Source of the DNA: Hyposmocoma kahamanoa
Lineage: Eukaryota > Arthropoda > Insecta > Lepidoptera > Cosmopterigidae
Assembly (NCBI RefSeq): GCF_003589595.1
Contig: NW_020654080.1
Location: forward strand, 8,504,527 to 8,568,526
Reading direction: 5' to 3'
Length of the DNA: 64,000 nt
The position numbers and the translations under genes are program-made. Below, piece after piece: positions 32,622-44,585 of this stretch (positions within the stretch are counted from its first letter, which is position 1; each line of letters opens with the position of its first letter). A model generated the notes under the pieces. The model made no database searches and had not been told where the DNA came from. It was given only the letters and a program-made list of their open reading frames with translations.

Positions 32622-35340
32622 TATAATAGCGTCGTACATATTTATTTAAAAAGTCGTCAGAGTATATTTCGTAACTGGTCTAAGCGGAAATGTACGATAA
32701 AACATTGAAAAAAGTTTATATTCCCCAACAAAACCCAAAAAAGGCAACGTTCCGATATTTTTCATGACCAACCATCGACCGATAGTTTATTTTATGACGT
32801 TATAAAATTCAAATTACAACAAGCTCTGTGACCTTTTATCGGCATAATAAAGAGGAGTATCCCTCGTAAAAATAATTTTATGTGTCCCAAGTCCGGATGT
32901 GTAGGGTTGATGAAACAAAACTTTGCAGTTACTCGTTTAGATTGTTGGATATTTTTGTTTATTGCCGGAATTAACGAGGTTTTCTTGCCATTAAGACGAT
33001 AATAAAAATTACTTCTATGAGCGATACCACATAATGCATGGCGTCGGCGTTACGACAACTAAGCCGTGACGCTGCGTTGTATGGCATGTAATTACTACAT
33101 GCCATAATATGGTGCGTTAATACGGCGCAGATGCAGTATGCGTGTGCTTCGTCTTGTCCGAATACGAAGCCAGGATACGAAGCGAGGAGGGGTAATGCAG
33201 CGCGTAAGTAAGCGGTGCGCGACCACGGAAGAAAAAAAAAACAATGGAAGAGCCTTGTATTTAATTGTATGTAAGCGTTATATAAAGTATATAAATAATT
33301 TTGTCATATTGTAATTATATTTTTGTAATATTAAAGAGTGTATTTGGTCATGTGTATTATTTCCGTTGCTACATTGTTAGGTTGGCAGCGCTAGTAACTT
33401 TCATTGATGGCACCACAGTACCTTTTGTTGGTGGCGCCAAAAATGCAGCCCTACCAAAAACCCCCACTATACTGCTTCGTTTCTTAATTTGTGATACTCG
33501 AGTGCTTAACATTCTGTTTGTTGGAGTCTCGGAGGACAGTATCTCTCATTTTAATTTTCCGTGCCATATTATCGTGCAAACTGTACAATCGTAATAGTCT
33601 TTATATTAATAAACGAAAAAACAAGCAGTTGGAATTTTATTTCTGGAACTTCCTAATACATAAGCTTCGATTACTATCGGAACCGCTGTCGACAGAACGC
33701 ACACAATCAAATGATAAACACTACGAAAACTTGATTATGATTGGTAGTAGTTACGACGTTTTGATTTTATATTGAAATTTTATTCAACGTGCTGCCATCT
33801 TACCGCCAGTAGCTGGACTACGACGAACGATTGACATCTGAATCAATTGGATAAACAGAAAATTGAAAATTTATTAAAATAAGACTTATCAATGATATGA
33901 AATACTACTACGGGTAAATTATACTTACCTAAACTTTAAGGAAGTATTTGGTACTTGGTGCAACGGGCTGGTGTCCGCAATTCGACGACAAAGCGCCTAT
34001 TTGTTTTAAGGAAGTAACACAAATAGAAAACCTCCCGCTGAAACCCTTGAACAATTAAAGATAAAAAGAAATTATTCAAAAGAGAACAAAGTAGATGTTA
34101 CTTAGAATTACAAAATTTTTCTTCTAAATGTAATACCAAAGTGAAGTATTGCATTGGCCAAAAAAAAATCGTGCGATATCGAAGTATACATTCGAAACTT
34201 TTAAAAAATAACTATTGATTATGTTGGTCTTTTTCATGTTTTGGGTAATTTTAGAATTCCCCTTTCATAAAAATTCCTCTTTTATTTATAAAATACTATA
34301 TAAGTGTTTATATAAGTATACATAAGTGTTTAATAATATATAATATATAATGTGTTTAATAATACATAAGTTTGATAGTCTCTTCGTTATCCAAGTTATA
34401 TCCATTTCAAAGAATTTTGTAAAGATTGAAAGAAAGGAAATGATAATTTGAAGGTGCTTTGTCGGTGGATGAGGTAATAAATACACCTGTTTTTCTTTTT
34501 TTTAATAGAATTTTATCTTTATAGATATGCCACCTCTTTTGATTCATACCGAGGTGTTACAATCTAGGTATAGCTAATATCACTACGGTTATACTACACC
34601 CTGGCTTTCTTAGATAAAGGACTGGCTTAGATGCTGTTCCATGTGCCTATTGCACACATTGTTAAGTTCGGAATCTGTTGTCTTCACACACTCACTTCAA
34701 CCATGCTCCATTATCACCATGGTAAACGATTTCTGTTGTCGCACATGTCACACAGTTTGGTGAAGGAACCTTTAACATCTAATATGCGAACTTGTTCCTA
34801 GGAATGCCCCTACACCTTATTTTCATATGTACATATATCGATAATATATAACTAACCTAACAATAGTTTTAGACGATTATGTTAATATGTGTGTGGTGTA
34901 GCGTTATCATGATGACATACGATACCTTTTCGATTCACCAGTTCTGGGCGTTTTTCATATAAATTTAAAACTTTCTCGGAGAAAAACTACAAAAAGTCAC
35001 AATTAATACAAGGTAAATACAAACAAAAGGTTCTGCTTATTTCTAACAGAAATTTCTACCTGGAGACCTAAATACAAGACACTATAACTAAAAGAACGGA
35101 CTTACATGCACAATACAACAAAAAAAATGTAATATAAAAATAATATAATAACATTAAATTATAATATACTGTATAATACTTAGATAAATACATATTTCAT
35201 AGTGTAATACCCAAGATATGGATGGAATAGTAGATAATAATGGTTTTTAACTCTAACTTTAAAAATAGCTAACGATCTTAAAATAACTTAGACAAAATTA
35301 TCCAACCAAACCAACTATTTGTACAAAATGAATACATTTT
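32622..35340. other. Long stretch without recognised gene or repeat
   Basis: Mostly AT-rich. A locally GC-richer patch spans about 33010-33220 and contains a hairpin (33080-33106). 34260-34370 is a low-complexity (TATA/AATA) tract. 34500-34830 is a non-coding segment with balanced composition that could be an old repeat, but no second copy is present here. Confidence 0.4.
33080..33106. repeat. Perfect 11-bp-stem hairpin
   Basis: TATGGCATGTA, ATTAC, TACATGCCATA. It lies in the GC-richer patch and is not attached to a known element. Confidence 0.75.
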
Positions 35341-35344
35341 TGAA

Positions 35345-35495
35345 GCATACACTCATAGCCCCGCACTGGAGAAACCCTGAATCGCGAGTGACATGGACAC
35401 ACATGAGAAAAATAAAAGTAGGCGTTACAAATATTTCTCCCGGCCCGGGAATCGTACCCAAAACCTCTGGCGGACCTGTAAAGCAGCAAATGAGG
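35345..35495 (-). repeat. tRNA-derived SINE (type A)
   Basis: Reverse complement of the copies at 50578-50791 and 54588-54806: ACTCATAGCCCCGCACTGG, GAAACCCTGAATCGCGAGTG and the B-box complement GGAATCGTACCC (35448-35459). The A-box end is degenerate. Confidence 0.7.
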
Positions 35496-36268
35496 GAAGT
35501 CCTTAAATCGTCTTCGCACTCAGGTAGGAGGCTGTAGAGACACGATGTGTAAATGGGGTTTATAGGATACTTTAATTTTCCTGCTAAAATATGATGTTAC
35601 TCAACGAAAACGATGGCGCCATTTTATAGGTTTTTTCGCTGAGAAATAATTTTAAATCTCGTTTTTCTTTGTGGCTTTTAGCTAGACAAGTTTATTTTAT
35701 AGTTCACGTTAAATAAGACTTCTTAGATATTTCTATATATATTTCAAAAGATATTTCATATTTATTACGTACTTTCCGTAAGAAATGTTTTAGTTACTTA
35801 TTGTCCCGGCAAACCTTGGAGGTTGTAGTGTAGTTGTGTGTGGATAGTGCTCTGTGTGTAATAGTAACGAAAAAATCTATAGAACGATTCATGTGTGTGG
35901 TAAGTATCTAATAATCGGCTTGAAATCTTGGAACTAGAATGATAATGTGTGTTAGTTCTTCTTTATAAGAACATGCCAGGCTATAGCAGATATCAGCAGC
36001 GTTGTGAAACACTTCGCGATTGTGTTGAGCTACAGACCTGTTTATCTCACACCATTATTGTTACTAAGCACTGTGTAGAGTTTTATATTTAGATTTTATT
36101 ATTATTATTATACGGCGGTGCCTCAACCAGTCCATGCAGCACTTGCTGTTGTGCCCCTTGTGTCCTAATATCTGTACGAGGAAAGATCTCTACGCGGCCA
36201 CGGACAGCGCAGTCAAAATGGCAACGTACTATTCTGGGTCAATATAGTCCTAAAATAAAGGAGTATCG
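35494..36268. repeat. Family D repeat split by ~550 bp
   Basis: GGAAGTCCTTAAATCGTCTT...AGACACGATGTGTAAATGGG (35494-35563) and GGCGGTGCCTCAACCAGTCC...AGATCTCTACGCGGCCACGG...GCAGTCAAAATGGCAACGT (36107-36268) correspond to one nearly continuous sequence at 44329-44585. The 35564-36106 interval is therefore likely a later insertion. It holds no recognised gene. Confidence 0.6.
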
Positions 36269-36742
36269 ACACGATAAAAAGAAGAAGCAAATGAATAACT
36301 CAAATAACCATCAGAATTGTAACTGTTTATATTATCGAAAAATGAGCAACACTAATTAAATTAATATTTGGGGTCAAAGTACTTTAGTAATTCAATTTCA
36401 TGGCGCTTTCGTTGTTTTAGCGAAAATTTGGTATTTCTTTGAAAATACTTTTTAATGTTGTGAATTTCTGGGTCGTGAAAAACTGATCAGTTTATGATTG
36501 AATTTAATTAAAAAACGCAAACATATTGCTTAATAATATAAAACCTAATTTTGCTTACGTCATTTTTAAGTGGTTTTGTTTTCATAAATTAGTTGCAGCC
36601 TACATGCATAGTGATAGGTATCTTCAATAATTATCATAAATGCACTGCCGCTTATGAAAACTAGACGTTTTAATATATTTCGACTAGAAGAGAAATCAAT
36701 TATTTTCGATACAAAAAAATACGATTCGAACTTGCTTTAATA

Positions 36743-37075
36743 ACCGACTTCAAAAAAGGAGGAGGTTCTGAATTCGACTCGTGGTGGGTACCTGCTAACG
36801 TACAGGTCCAAGCTAGATTAGGCACCAGTCTTCCACCTCACAATTGAACTGGACGATGTTCTTAAGAACAATAAATTATTTGTATTGTATTGCACTTTTT
36901 TTGGATGTTTGTTACGCGATAGCTCAAGCATTTGCGAACCGATTTTGATGATTCTTTTTTGTTGGATAGAGGGTACGTTTACCCTTTTAAATTTGATGAC
37001 AATATTCCACATCTAAGGGTGGCAAACTAGGGAATGTCAACATGTAATTCCACGCACTTTTGAGTTTGGTTTTTT
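36743..37075 (+). repeat. MITE family M1 copy with a 100-bp insert
   Basis: CCGACTTCAAAAAAGGAGGA opens the copy and TTTTGAGTTTGGTTTTTTCG closes it. The body includes GCGAACCGATTTTGATGATT and CATCTAAGGGTGGCAAACTA. About 100 bp (36785-36885) is foreign relative to other copies. Confidence 0.7.
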
Positions 37076-37360
37076 CGTACTCTGTACTGACATTTTTAAT
37101 TGATAATGAAAACATACAACACAAACCAATATACCAGTAAACTATGAGGTCCAACACTCGATTGAGTAAACTTTCCTAATAAAAAAGTCAAATATTTCCG
37201 CAAAATGTTCATGTTTTACTATGTTTATATCCGGAAAAATCAGTTTCATTCGATTGTTATTAGAGATATTTAAATAAAATACACTAAGAGAGTATATTTT
37301 ATTTCTAAAACTAACATGAATTTATCCGCGTCTACCCCACACGCCTTAAAGCCTTTTTGC

Positions 37361-37629
37361 CACTTTACCTATTTCTGCCGCCAAGCAGTAATGTGGCATT
37401 ACTACGTTCCTGTTTTGAAGGGTAAGCTAAGGGTAAGTAAGAAGGGTGCTGGTGAAATTACAGGCACATGGGATTTATTAACTTAAGTCTTTGGGTGACG
37501 GGCGCAATCAATCAATCAATCAGATCTTTGCGATTTAAAGCCTAAGTGGCATTGCAACTAACATGCGTGTCGTCTACCACCAGGCCCACCACTTGTTCGT
37601 CCCGTCATTTAGTATCATATAAAAAAAAA
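37361..37629 (+). repeat. Family R repeat with internal (CAAT)n
   Basis: Begins in CACTTTACCTATTTCTGCCG and ends GTCATTTAGTATCATAT plus nine A (37621-37629). A small (CAAT)4 run (about 37507-37521) interrupts it. The first ~60 bp of consensus are absent. Confidence 0.85.
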
Positions 37630-37639
37630 TCTGAACGTC

Positions 37640-37965
37640 TACTAAAACCTACGTTTATTTTCGTTTTATCTCTAACGACTGATCTCGTTAACATTCGAAA
37701 GTACGTAGGATGATTGCCATTGTGTCATTTTGAAGGAGTACTAGAAATATATAGGTACACTTTAGAGAAAAAGAAATTGGTGAAATAAAAATGGCTTTTG
37801 CTGTTAGAAAATTCAAAGGCGTTAAAATGTACACAAACACGTCGGTATCCAGCTGCTGCGTACTGTCTTAGAGTAGGTAACGAACACAAATATGTGCATG
37901 TAAATTATTGAATTTCTAATTCTCTGTGGTTCTCCATAGAGAAATATCAACTTTTTTTTAAATTA
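37640..37965 (-). repeat. Family F repeat, partner of 56846-57152
   Basis: AAAACCTACGTTTATTTTCG, GATCTCGTTAACATTCGAAA, GGATGATTGCCATTGTGTCA and AAACACGTCGGTATCCAGCT are all found as reverse complements at 56846-57152. Strand is arbitrary; F is set between a poly(A)-ended R copy on its left and the 5' start of another R copy on its right. Confidence 0.8.
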
Positions 37966-37978
37966 TGAACTTCTGTTC

Positions 37979-38230
37979 AGTAGCAGTAGAGCTTCTTGTG
38001 AAAGAGTTTGTTCAGGGAAGTACTGTCACCTTTCCTATTTCTGCCGCCAAACAGTAATGTGAGCATTACTGCGTTCCAGTTTAGAAGGGTAAGGGTGCTG
38101 ACGAAATGAGAGACACATGGGACTTGGCAACTTATATTTCAGGGCAGTGGCAGTGCCCTGAGTGACTCTGCAATTGTTATTGCTATGCCAACGGCGTACG
38201 ATTTGTTCGTCCCGTCACTTGGCATTATAA
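37979..38230 (+). repeat. Family R repeat directly downstream of F
   Basis: Starts AGTAGCAGTAGAGCTTCTTG and runs to CCCGTCACTTGGCATTATAA. The join GTTCAGTAGCAGTAGA to F is shared with the F copy at 56846, so F and R may be parts of one longer element. Confidence 0.85.
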
Positions 38231-38251
38231 TCAGTACAGAGTACTAAAAAA

Positions 38252-38668
38252 CCGACCTCAAAAGTACGTGGAATTACATCTATTTGCCAAGTTTTATTGA
38301 AATATCCCCTAGTTCGCCACTATACAGGACTGGACATAGGAAATAATAAAAATCGTTTCTCGCCACGCAAAGTATATTGAGAGAGAAAAACGCCTTGAAT
38401 TGGAGAATAGCAAAATCAACTATTAAAATAATTGCTCCTTATAATAAAATTTAGGCGCTATTTATAAAAATGAATCTTCATGCATGAACAGCCACCCTTA
38501 GAGGGGGATGATTTTCTTCAAAATGTAATGGGACCACTATGGAGGTACCCTCTTTCCAATAAAAAAGAATCATGAAAACCGGTTCACAAATACCGGAGTT
38601 ATCGCGTAACATACGCACAAAAAAAAACATACAGTCGAATTGAGAACCTCCTGCTTTTTTTAGTGACT
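38252..38668 (-). repeat. MITE family M1, complete
   Basis: Left end CCGACCTCAAAAGTACGTGG, right end GAACCTCCTGCTTTTTTTAG (complement of CTAAAAAAAGCAGG). The body includes GAACAGCCACCCTTAGAGGG and GAAAACCGGTTCACAAATAC. Ends are approximate inverted repeats of the type CCGACTTCAAAA, degraded on the right. Confidence 0.75.
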
Positions 38669-39552
38669 TACAAAGAAAAAGTATCAATAAATTCGCTTGT
38701 TCGGCTTAGGACAAACTCTGGATTCGACACATTCGTGATTTGGCATTTGATTTCGACATTCGCTATTCGACACATTCGGGTAATGGGCAGATTCTTGGAT
38801 TGGCAGAAGTACAATTGTAAAATATTATTATATGTAATACATATGTTTTAAATTACGTATTGAAGTTAATTATTATTGAATCTATCTCAAGTACAGGAAT
38901 TATGATTTTATTTAAATCAATTGTCATTACATCATAAATATCACTTGAGTGCACATCGACTGTAACCGCTGGTTACGGATCATTTAAGAGTTGTTCAAAA
39001 TATCCGTTGATTAATAAACGTCACTCAGCACTTAAGCTTACGGCTCAAGATCGTTATTAAGTCCTTATCAATCAAGTGCAGGCTCTTAATCACTTGGGAT
39101 TGCGTTGGCTCTTCATACCCTTCAACACTGAATACAGCAATGTTTTGCGGTAGAAATAAGTAGAGAGGTGGTACTTAATCAAGGCCTGTTCTACACAGAC
39201 AGATAAACCAATCACCAGTAAGGTCAATGACCAGTAAAAATTTATTTAGTTTATCAAAATCAAGGTCATAAGCCAATAAAATGAACTACATGAAACAAAT
39301 TAAATGTTGGCTAATTGTGAAATTAATTTGTTTTATTTTGTTAGAAAACTTGCTTTGCTTCATCTAGAATTAAAAAAGAGAATAGAAACCTTTTTATTTT
39401 GTTTGTTTTGTTTACATTTTTTTATCTTCTTGTTGTTGTCGTTACTTATAGTTTTCTATTATTGTGGGTGCTTGTGGAAAGCCAATAAACGTATTCTATC
39501 TGTCTGTCTATCTAGAAAAAATACTAATTGTAACGTTTTTGTCAAAAGAAAA
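38669..39552. other. Non-coding; possible tiny family R remnant
   Basis: At 39120-39180, CAATGTTTTGCGGTAGAAAT and GGTGGTACTTA weakly resemble the family R segment CTTGGCGGCAGAAATAGG. Nothing else recognised; frames at 39304-39706 are AT-rich chance frames. Confidence 0.35.
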
Positions 39553-39818
39553 CCGACCTGAACAGTTCGTGGAATTACATTTATTTGCCAAATTTTATCT
39601 AAAATTGATTACCAGAAAGTGCGTGAAATTGGTTTCATCCCCTAGTTTACCTCCATTAGAGGTGGAATATTTTCTAAACGGAAATACTGAGGTACCCTCT
39701 TTTTAACAAAAAAGCAATAGTCAAAACCGGTTCACAAATATAACTGTAATCGCGTATGTTACATACAAAAAAACAAATATTGTCAAATTGAGAAAGTCCT
39801 CCTTTTTTTAATACGGTT
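39553..39818 (-). repeat. MITE family M1, internally deleted
   Basis: CCGACCTGAACAGTTCGTGG at the left, GTACCCTCTTTTTAACAAAA and AACCGGTTCACAAATATAAC inside, GAGAAAGTCCTCCTTTTTTT at the right. About 150 bp of the body present in the neighbouring copies is missing. Confidence 0.7.
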
Positions 39819-40627
39819 AATAGGCATCAACGAAACGCTGACGCGAAAGATGTTAGTATGATTGCTTTTTTATGTCCAATTCTTATTTATTTAAATATAA
39901 ACCTTTCTATTGTGTATTTTCACTTTTTTTTTCGCTAAATGTAACGGTCATCTCTACGTCCATTCGGTGTGTGATTTAAACCAGTTGAAATTAAAATTTT
40001 GTCATTTGAAAAATATTATATTTAAAAAACAAAAGATTTTATGCAAAACAATGGAAACTCTATTGTACTTCCAACTGTTTGCATGTGCAATGTTTTCGAT
40101 GGAATTTTGGCGTAAGCTGGTTCAGTTTAAAAATAAAATTCTTTAGACTGCAAAATAATAAATTTATTTTCCGTTTTTTTAACTGCTTTTTTATACAGTA
40201 GTTTTAATGTAAGTCAGTTAGTAACTACAAGACCTGAAAGTTTAAACTAAGCAAACTATCAACAAAATTCATACTGAACAAATTTTCTAAATGTAAAAGT
40301 GACGTTCTTATGTATAAATGCCTACAACAGTCAGTCAATGTATGAAATGAAATCTATTATACACTTGGTCTAGGTATTTTATACAATGTCGAACCTGCAT
40401 TAGGCAATGTACAAAATTTGTTAAATGTAGGCGCACAAAGCAATGTGATAATAGGAAGTGCTTGTGTGTTAAGGAGAATAATTATTTTATGCACGTCCAA
40501 GTGTCACACTAGTTCATTTTGTAAGAATAAGTAAGTAATTAGAAGAATTGGCAATTGGTATACATTTCACAAAAATCAATCGTATGACAATTGATTTAGT
40601 ATGCGCTCAAGATTGAAGCTGAAAAAA
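39819..40627. other. Non-coding, nothing recognised
   Basis: AT-rich sequence between two M1 copies with chance reading frames only. Confidence 0.35.
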
Positions 40628-41085
40628 CTGACTTCAAAAGTACGTGGAATTACGTCTTTTTTTTTCTTTTTTTTTATTGTGACTCGGCAAAATGACTGCA
40701 CCGCGCCTGATGGAAAGTGCGAATACAGTCCAGAGATGAGAGTAACGGAGTTTTATTGAAATATCCCCTAGTCCGCCACTATACAGGACTTGACACTGGA
40801 GATAATAAAATCGGTTCTCACTACTCATACAATATTGAGACAAAAACGCCTTGAATTGGAAAACTAGCAAAATCACCCATTAAAATAATTGTCTTAAATT
40901 AAAGTTTAGGCGCTATTTATAAAAATGAATCTTCATGCGTGAACAGCCACCCTTAGAGGTGGATGATTTTCTTCAAAATGAAATGTGACCATTATGGAAG
41001 TACCCTCTTTGAGTTATCGCGTAACATACATACAAAAAAAAGAACATACAGTCGAATTGAGAACCTCCTCCTTTTTTGAAGTCGG
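40628..41085 (-). repeat. MITE family M1, complete with insert
   Basis: CTGACTTCAAAAGTACGTGG opens and CTCCTTTTTTGAAGTCGG closes, giving the clearest terminal inverted repeat (CTGACTTCAAAAG against CCGACTTCAAAAAAG). A ~90-bp T-rich insert lies at about 40658-40750. It is 90-95 per cent alike, by eye, to the copy at 38252. Confidence 0.8.
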
Positions 41086-41126
41086 TTAAAAACAATATTC
41101 AATGCGATATTATTTAAACAATATTA

Positions 41127-41447
41127 AGTAGCAGTAAGGCTCCTTGTGACAGAGTTCGTCCAGAGTAGCACTGCCACCTTACCTATTTCTGCCGCCAAGC
41201 AGTAATGTCAGGATTACTGTGTTCCGGTTTTGATGGGTAAGGGTGCTGGTGAAATTAGCATAAATATAGCAGAAATAGGCATACGGGACTTGTCAACTTA
41301 TGACTCAGGGTGACGGGCGCAGTGATAATGCCCCTCAGATCTTTGCAATTAAATAGCTCTGAGTGGCTCTGTAACTGGTATGGACAGGCGTGTACCTTAC
41401 TATCAGGCGCACAACCTGTTAGTCCCGTCACTTGAAGTTATAAAAAA
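41127..41447 (+). repeat. Family R repeat, full length
   Basis: Starts AGTAGCAGTAAGGCTCCTTG and ends GTCCCGTCACTTGAAGTTATAAAAAA. It has a ~30-bp local duplication around AAATTAGCATAAATATAGC relative to other copies. Confidence 0.88.
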
Positions 41448-41968
41448 TGCGATTAAAAGTAATTGATTTAATATTAATTTTTGTTTAGTTCATATATCAT
41501 TTCAACGCTGACTTTGCTAAATAATTTACAGATAATTTGAACTGAAATGCGGCAAATTATCAAGGTTGATTGAGCTAATGAAAAGCTTTTAACTAATAAT
41601 TTTAAACGCTTCAGATGAAAGCTCAACTCGAATATGTAAATTTCTTCAATGTTCCTTAATAAGTTATACTTTACTGAACATTACAGAAGTCACAGGCGAA
41701 TGCGTAGATATTTAGCGAGTTTGTGTCATGTCTTCATTGGATCTTTCATTGGATGATACAAAATGTTCACTCACTGATTTACAATCGGTTTTATAAACAG
41801 CCTTACTGTTCGCAAAAATCTAGTTTAAAGGAACATTGGAATAACAGAAATAAAGCCAGAAGTCTCTTAAGTATTAATTATAATTCGACAAATCGTATCC
41901 CCGGTATAATGAAGCCACGTGACGATAGCTCCAATGAACATAACAACTTTTAACTTGTTTTAATTATA
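41448..41968. other. Non-coding, nothing recognised
   Basis: AT-rich. An open frame at 41723-41953 has no family resemblance. Confidence 0.35.
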
Positions 41969-42197
41969 GGAAATGAAACTATTTTTCCGGATTTAAATTG
42001 CGTAAGTTTGTTTTTTCAAACACCGACGTTTCGGACCCTTTACAGGTCCCGTGGTCACGGTTGAGTCAACCTGACCTGTAAAGGGCCTGAAACGTGGTCA
42101 CGGTTGAGTCTACATGACCTGTAAAGGGCCTGAAACGTCGGTTTGTTTGAAAAAACAAATATACGCGATTTAAATCCGGAAAAATAGTTATATTTCC
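41969..42197. mobile_element. Palindromic MITE (family M2)
   Basis: GGAAATGAAACTATTTTTCC-GGATTTAAAT at the left pairs with its near-complement ending at 42197, flanked by TA on both sides. Most of the 229 bp folds back on itself. The centre holds a ~55-bp direct duplication around GTGGTCACGGTTGAGTC and CTGTAAAGGGCCTGAAAC. Further copies lie at 49461-49607 and 52339-52436. Confidence 0.85.
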
Positions 42198-42277
42198 TAC
42201 GTGGAACGATCGCGACAAACTAAGAACTCGATTTGTTTTAATTATTTATTAATATAAAGATCGATCTTTAACAAAAA

Positions 42278-42440
42278 ATTCCATCGATCCGGCCGGATTC
42301 GAACGGACGCCTTCTAGCAAACCATGCCAGACGCTACGCCAACTAAGCCACGGAATGAACCAGCAGACATCAAATTTCTCTATGTACTTGTCCTCTAGTT
42401 GGCATAACGTCGGTTCGAATCCGGTCGGATCGAAGGAATT
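42278..42440. repeat. S3 tRNA-like foldback
   Basis: The - strand half holds a B box and A box (GGATTCGAACGG, complement, and CCAACTAAGCCACGG). The right half repeats the outer part in + orientation (GGTTCGAATCCGGTCGGATC). The outer ~33 bp of each side are near-perfect inverted repeats, so two SINE heads lie face to face. Confidence 0.7.
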
Positions 42441-42639
42441 CTTTCTAAGTGTTCCATCTTTGTATTAATAATTATAACAAATTATTGGAGTAATTTCACA
42501 AAAGATAATTGAATATCAATTCAATACAAATTTAATTACGGTTAATAGCGAGGTTAATTCTCTAGCCAGGGCTGGTAGCTGTAAAGTTACCTGACTGGGT
42601 GACGATATATTTTCATAGATTTCTCATAGATGGCGCTAC

Positions 42640-42745
42640 GGCTAAACAGTCGTTGAAAAGATCCGACAACAAGCACATAGAGAAATTCGTGAGGTCCGCT
42701 GGTTCGTTGCGTGGCTTATTTGGCATGGCGTCTGACACGGTTCGT
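42640..42745 (+). repeat. S3 SINE head, 5' part
   Basis: ACAAGCACATAGAGAAATTC, GTCCGCTGGTTC and GCGTGGCTTATTTGGCATGG match the inverted unit at 42310-42395 and the unit at 27976. The B-box half is missing. Confidence 0.65.
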
Positions 42746-44325
42746 TAGAATATATTATTTTAATTATATTCCTTGTATACTACACACTACAACAACTGCA
42801 CATACTATAAAACGGCTTGTGAGAAAGCTTCGCACCAACATCGTTGTTTTATTATTCCCAATATGGACATAGTAGTTGGACAACAGACTAAATGAAAGAA
42901 AAACACATGGTGATAACTTTGCGGTATGACGTAATGTCTCGACGAAAGCGGCATTTCGCGACACTACAAAGGCGATGTTCCACTGTATGCTTTTCACTCT
43001 GTGTTATTATATTATGATTATCACTTGTAATCGGTTTTCTGTACTGTGTAGGTAACTGTTGTACCGATTTAAATATTAGAAGATCAAGTAGATAAGTTGT
43101 GGTCAGAAACAGTTATTTCAGTGAAAAACCACGAAAGCCTTAAATTCTATTTTGTGTAAAGGTACATTAAGACACTCATTGAGATCACATTCCAACCCAT
43201 CTATCTACTGGGCTATTAGTGTAGAAACATTAAGAGATAAGCCTCACACGCTTGGTATTAATTTAACGAATCTACACTAAGGGTGTCGTTAGACCTTGCA
43301 ATTTGTTATCCCGACACAATGAGCGTTAGTAGCTTGTTTTGTTTGAATGCATCTCTACTGTTACGAATTATGACACAGCTTAGGGTGTGATGAGAAGAAC
43401 AAAACGAGACGGAGCCGATAAAAAAAGGGTCTCTTTAAATGTACTAGTAAGTAGCTCTCGTAAAGGTTCGCTTCATGTCTACTTTATCTTTATGGCCTCT
43501 AATTTTATAGTAATTAGCAGTTCGACGTATTGATTTAAAACATTTCAGTTCGAAATTTGGGCTGAAATATCAAACCCTGCACATTTTCCAACGAGTATAT
43601 AACCAGAAATAGAGACGAAATAAGGACCATCCATCCCTGACAACTCGTCAGTCAAATGGTACAGATATCACTTTTAAATATCAACACTCGTTTGCGCTGA
43701 AATGGTATAGTGCCAACAACTAACCTGCGTGTACGTCTCCGAATATTCCAAAAATATTCTGTATTTATTGTAATAAAGATAACATATCTTACTATGGGGG
43801 CTAACAGCAAAACATCTAATACAAAACAAATGGAATCACATTTCAAAGGTATATTAAATATTAAATTGTGTAATTTTCCAATTTTCGTCCATTATAGAAA
43901 AGCTCAAGTTAAATGGTTAATATGAAATTAAGTTGACGACATCCGTCAATTGTTTCGAATTCGGGCTGGCCAATCTGAGCGTAGTAGTCACCGTAATGAT
44001 ATGGCAAAATAGTTTTCAAACAAATTAAATGACATTTCATCTCTATTCATGGTTATATACTCGATGATATTTTCCAAACATATTCTCTAGTAAGAGGGTC
44101 TGGTATGGTAAGCATAGCGGTTAAGTAACTTCCCCCTACTCCTAAGACCTATTCATATCATTTATATGGCCACCAGATCCCCCAAGCTCGCCTCAAAAGT
44201 CGTAACTGTTTCCTATACACCACAAAGACTACAAGTGACCATTCGATTGTAACTAGGTGTGCTGTGGAAAGAGAACATTCAGCATCTGGTTTCATTGTCC
44301 CTCACGAGCAACTATCTGCGGTGAT
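42746..44325. other. Non-coding, nothing recognised
   Basis: No gene supported. Frames at 42764-42997 and 43652-43925 lack family resemblance. The last ~200 bp may be the upstream part of the family D repeat. Confidence 0.35.
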
Positions 44326-44328
44326 CCG

Positions 44329-44585
44329 TGTGAAAGTCCTTGAATCGACTTCGCACCCAGGTAGGTCGCTGCAGAGACATGATGTGCAAATGGGGATTCA
44401 GGGATGCTAGTCTAACCCGATGTAACTACGGTGCCCCAACACAGTCCATGGAATACTTCCTCGTGTGCGCCTAGTAATCTTATGTCTATAGGAAGGAAGA
44501 TCTCAACGCGGCCACGAATAATGCAGTCAAGGTAGCAATATACTATTCGGAGTCAACAATATAGCCCTGTAATAAAATACGCTAT
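44329..44585. repeat. Family D repeat, contiguous copy
   Basis: GAAAGTCCTTGAATCGACTT, CAGAGACATGATGTGCAAAT, GGTGCCCCAACACAGTCCAT, AACGCGGCCACGAATAATGC and CTATTCGGAGTCAACAATAT parallel the two blocks at 35494-35563 and 36107-36268. Confidence 0.65.
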
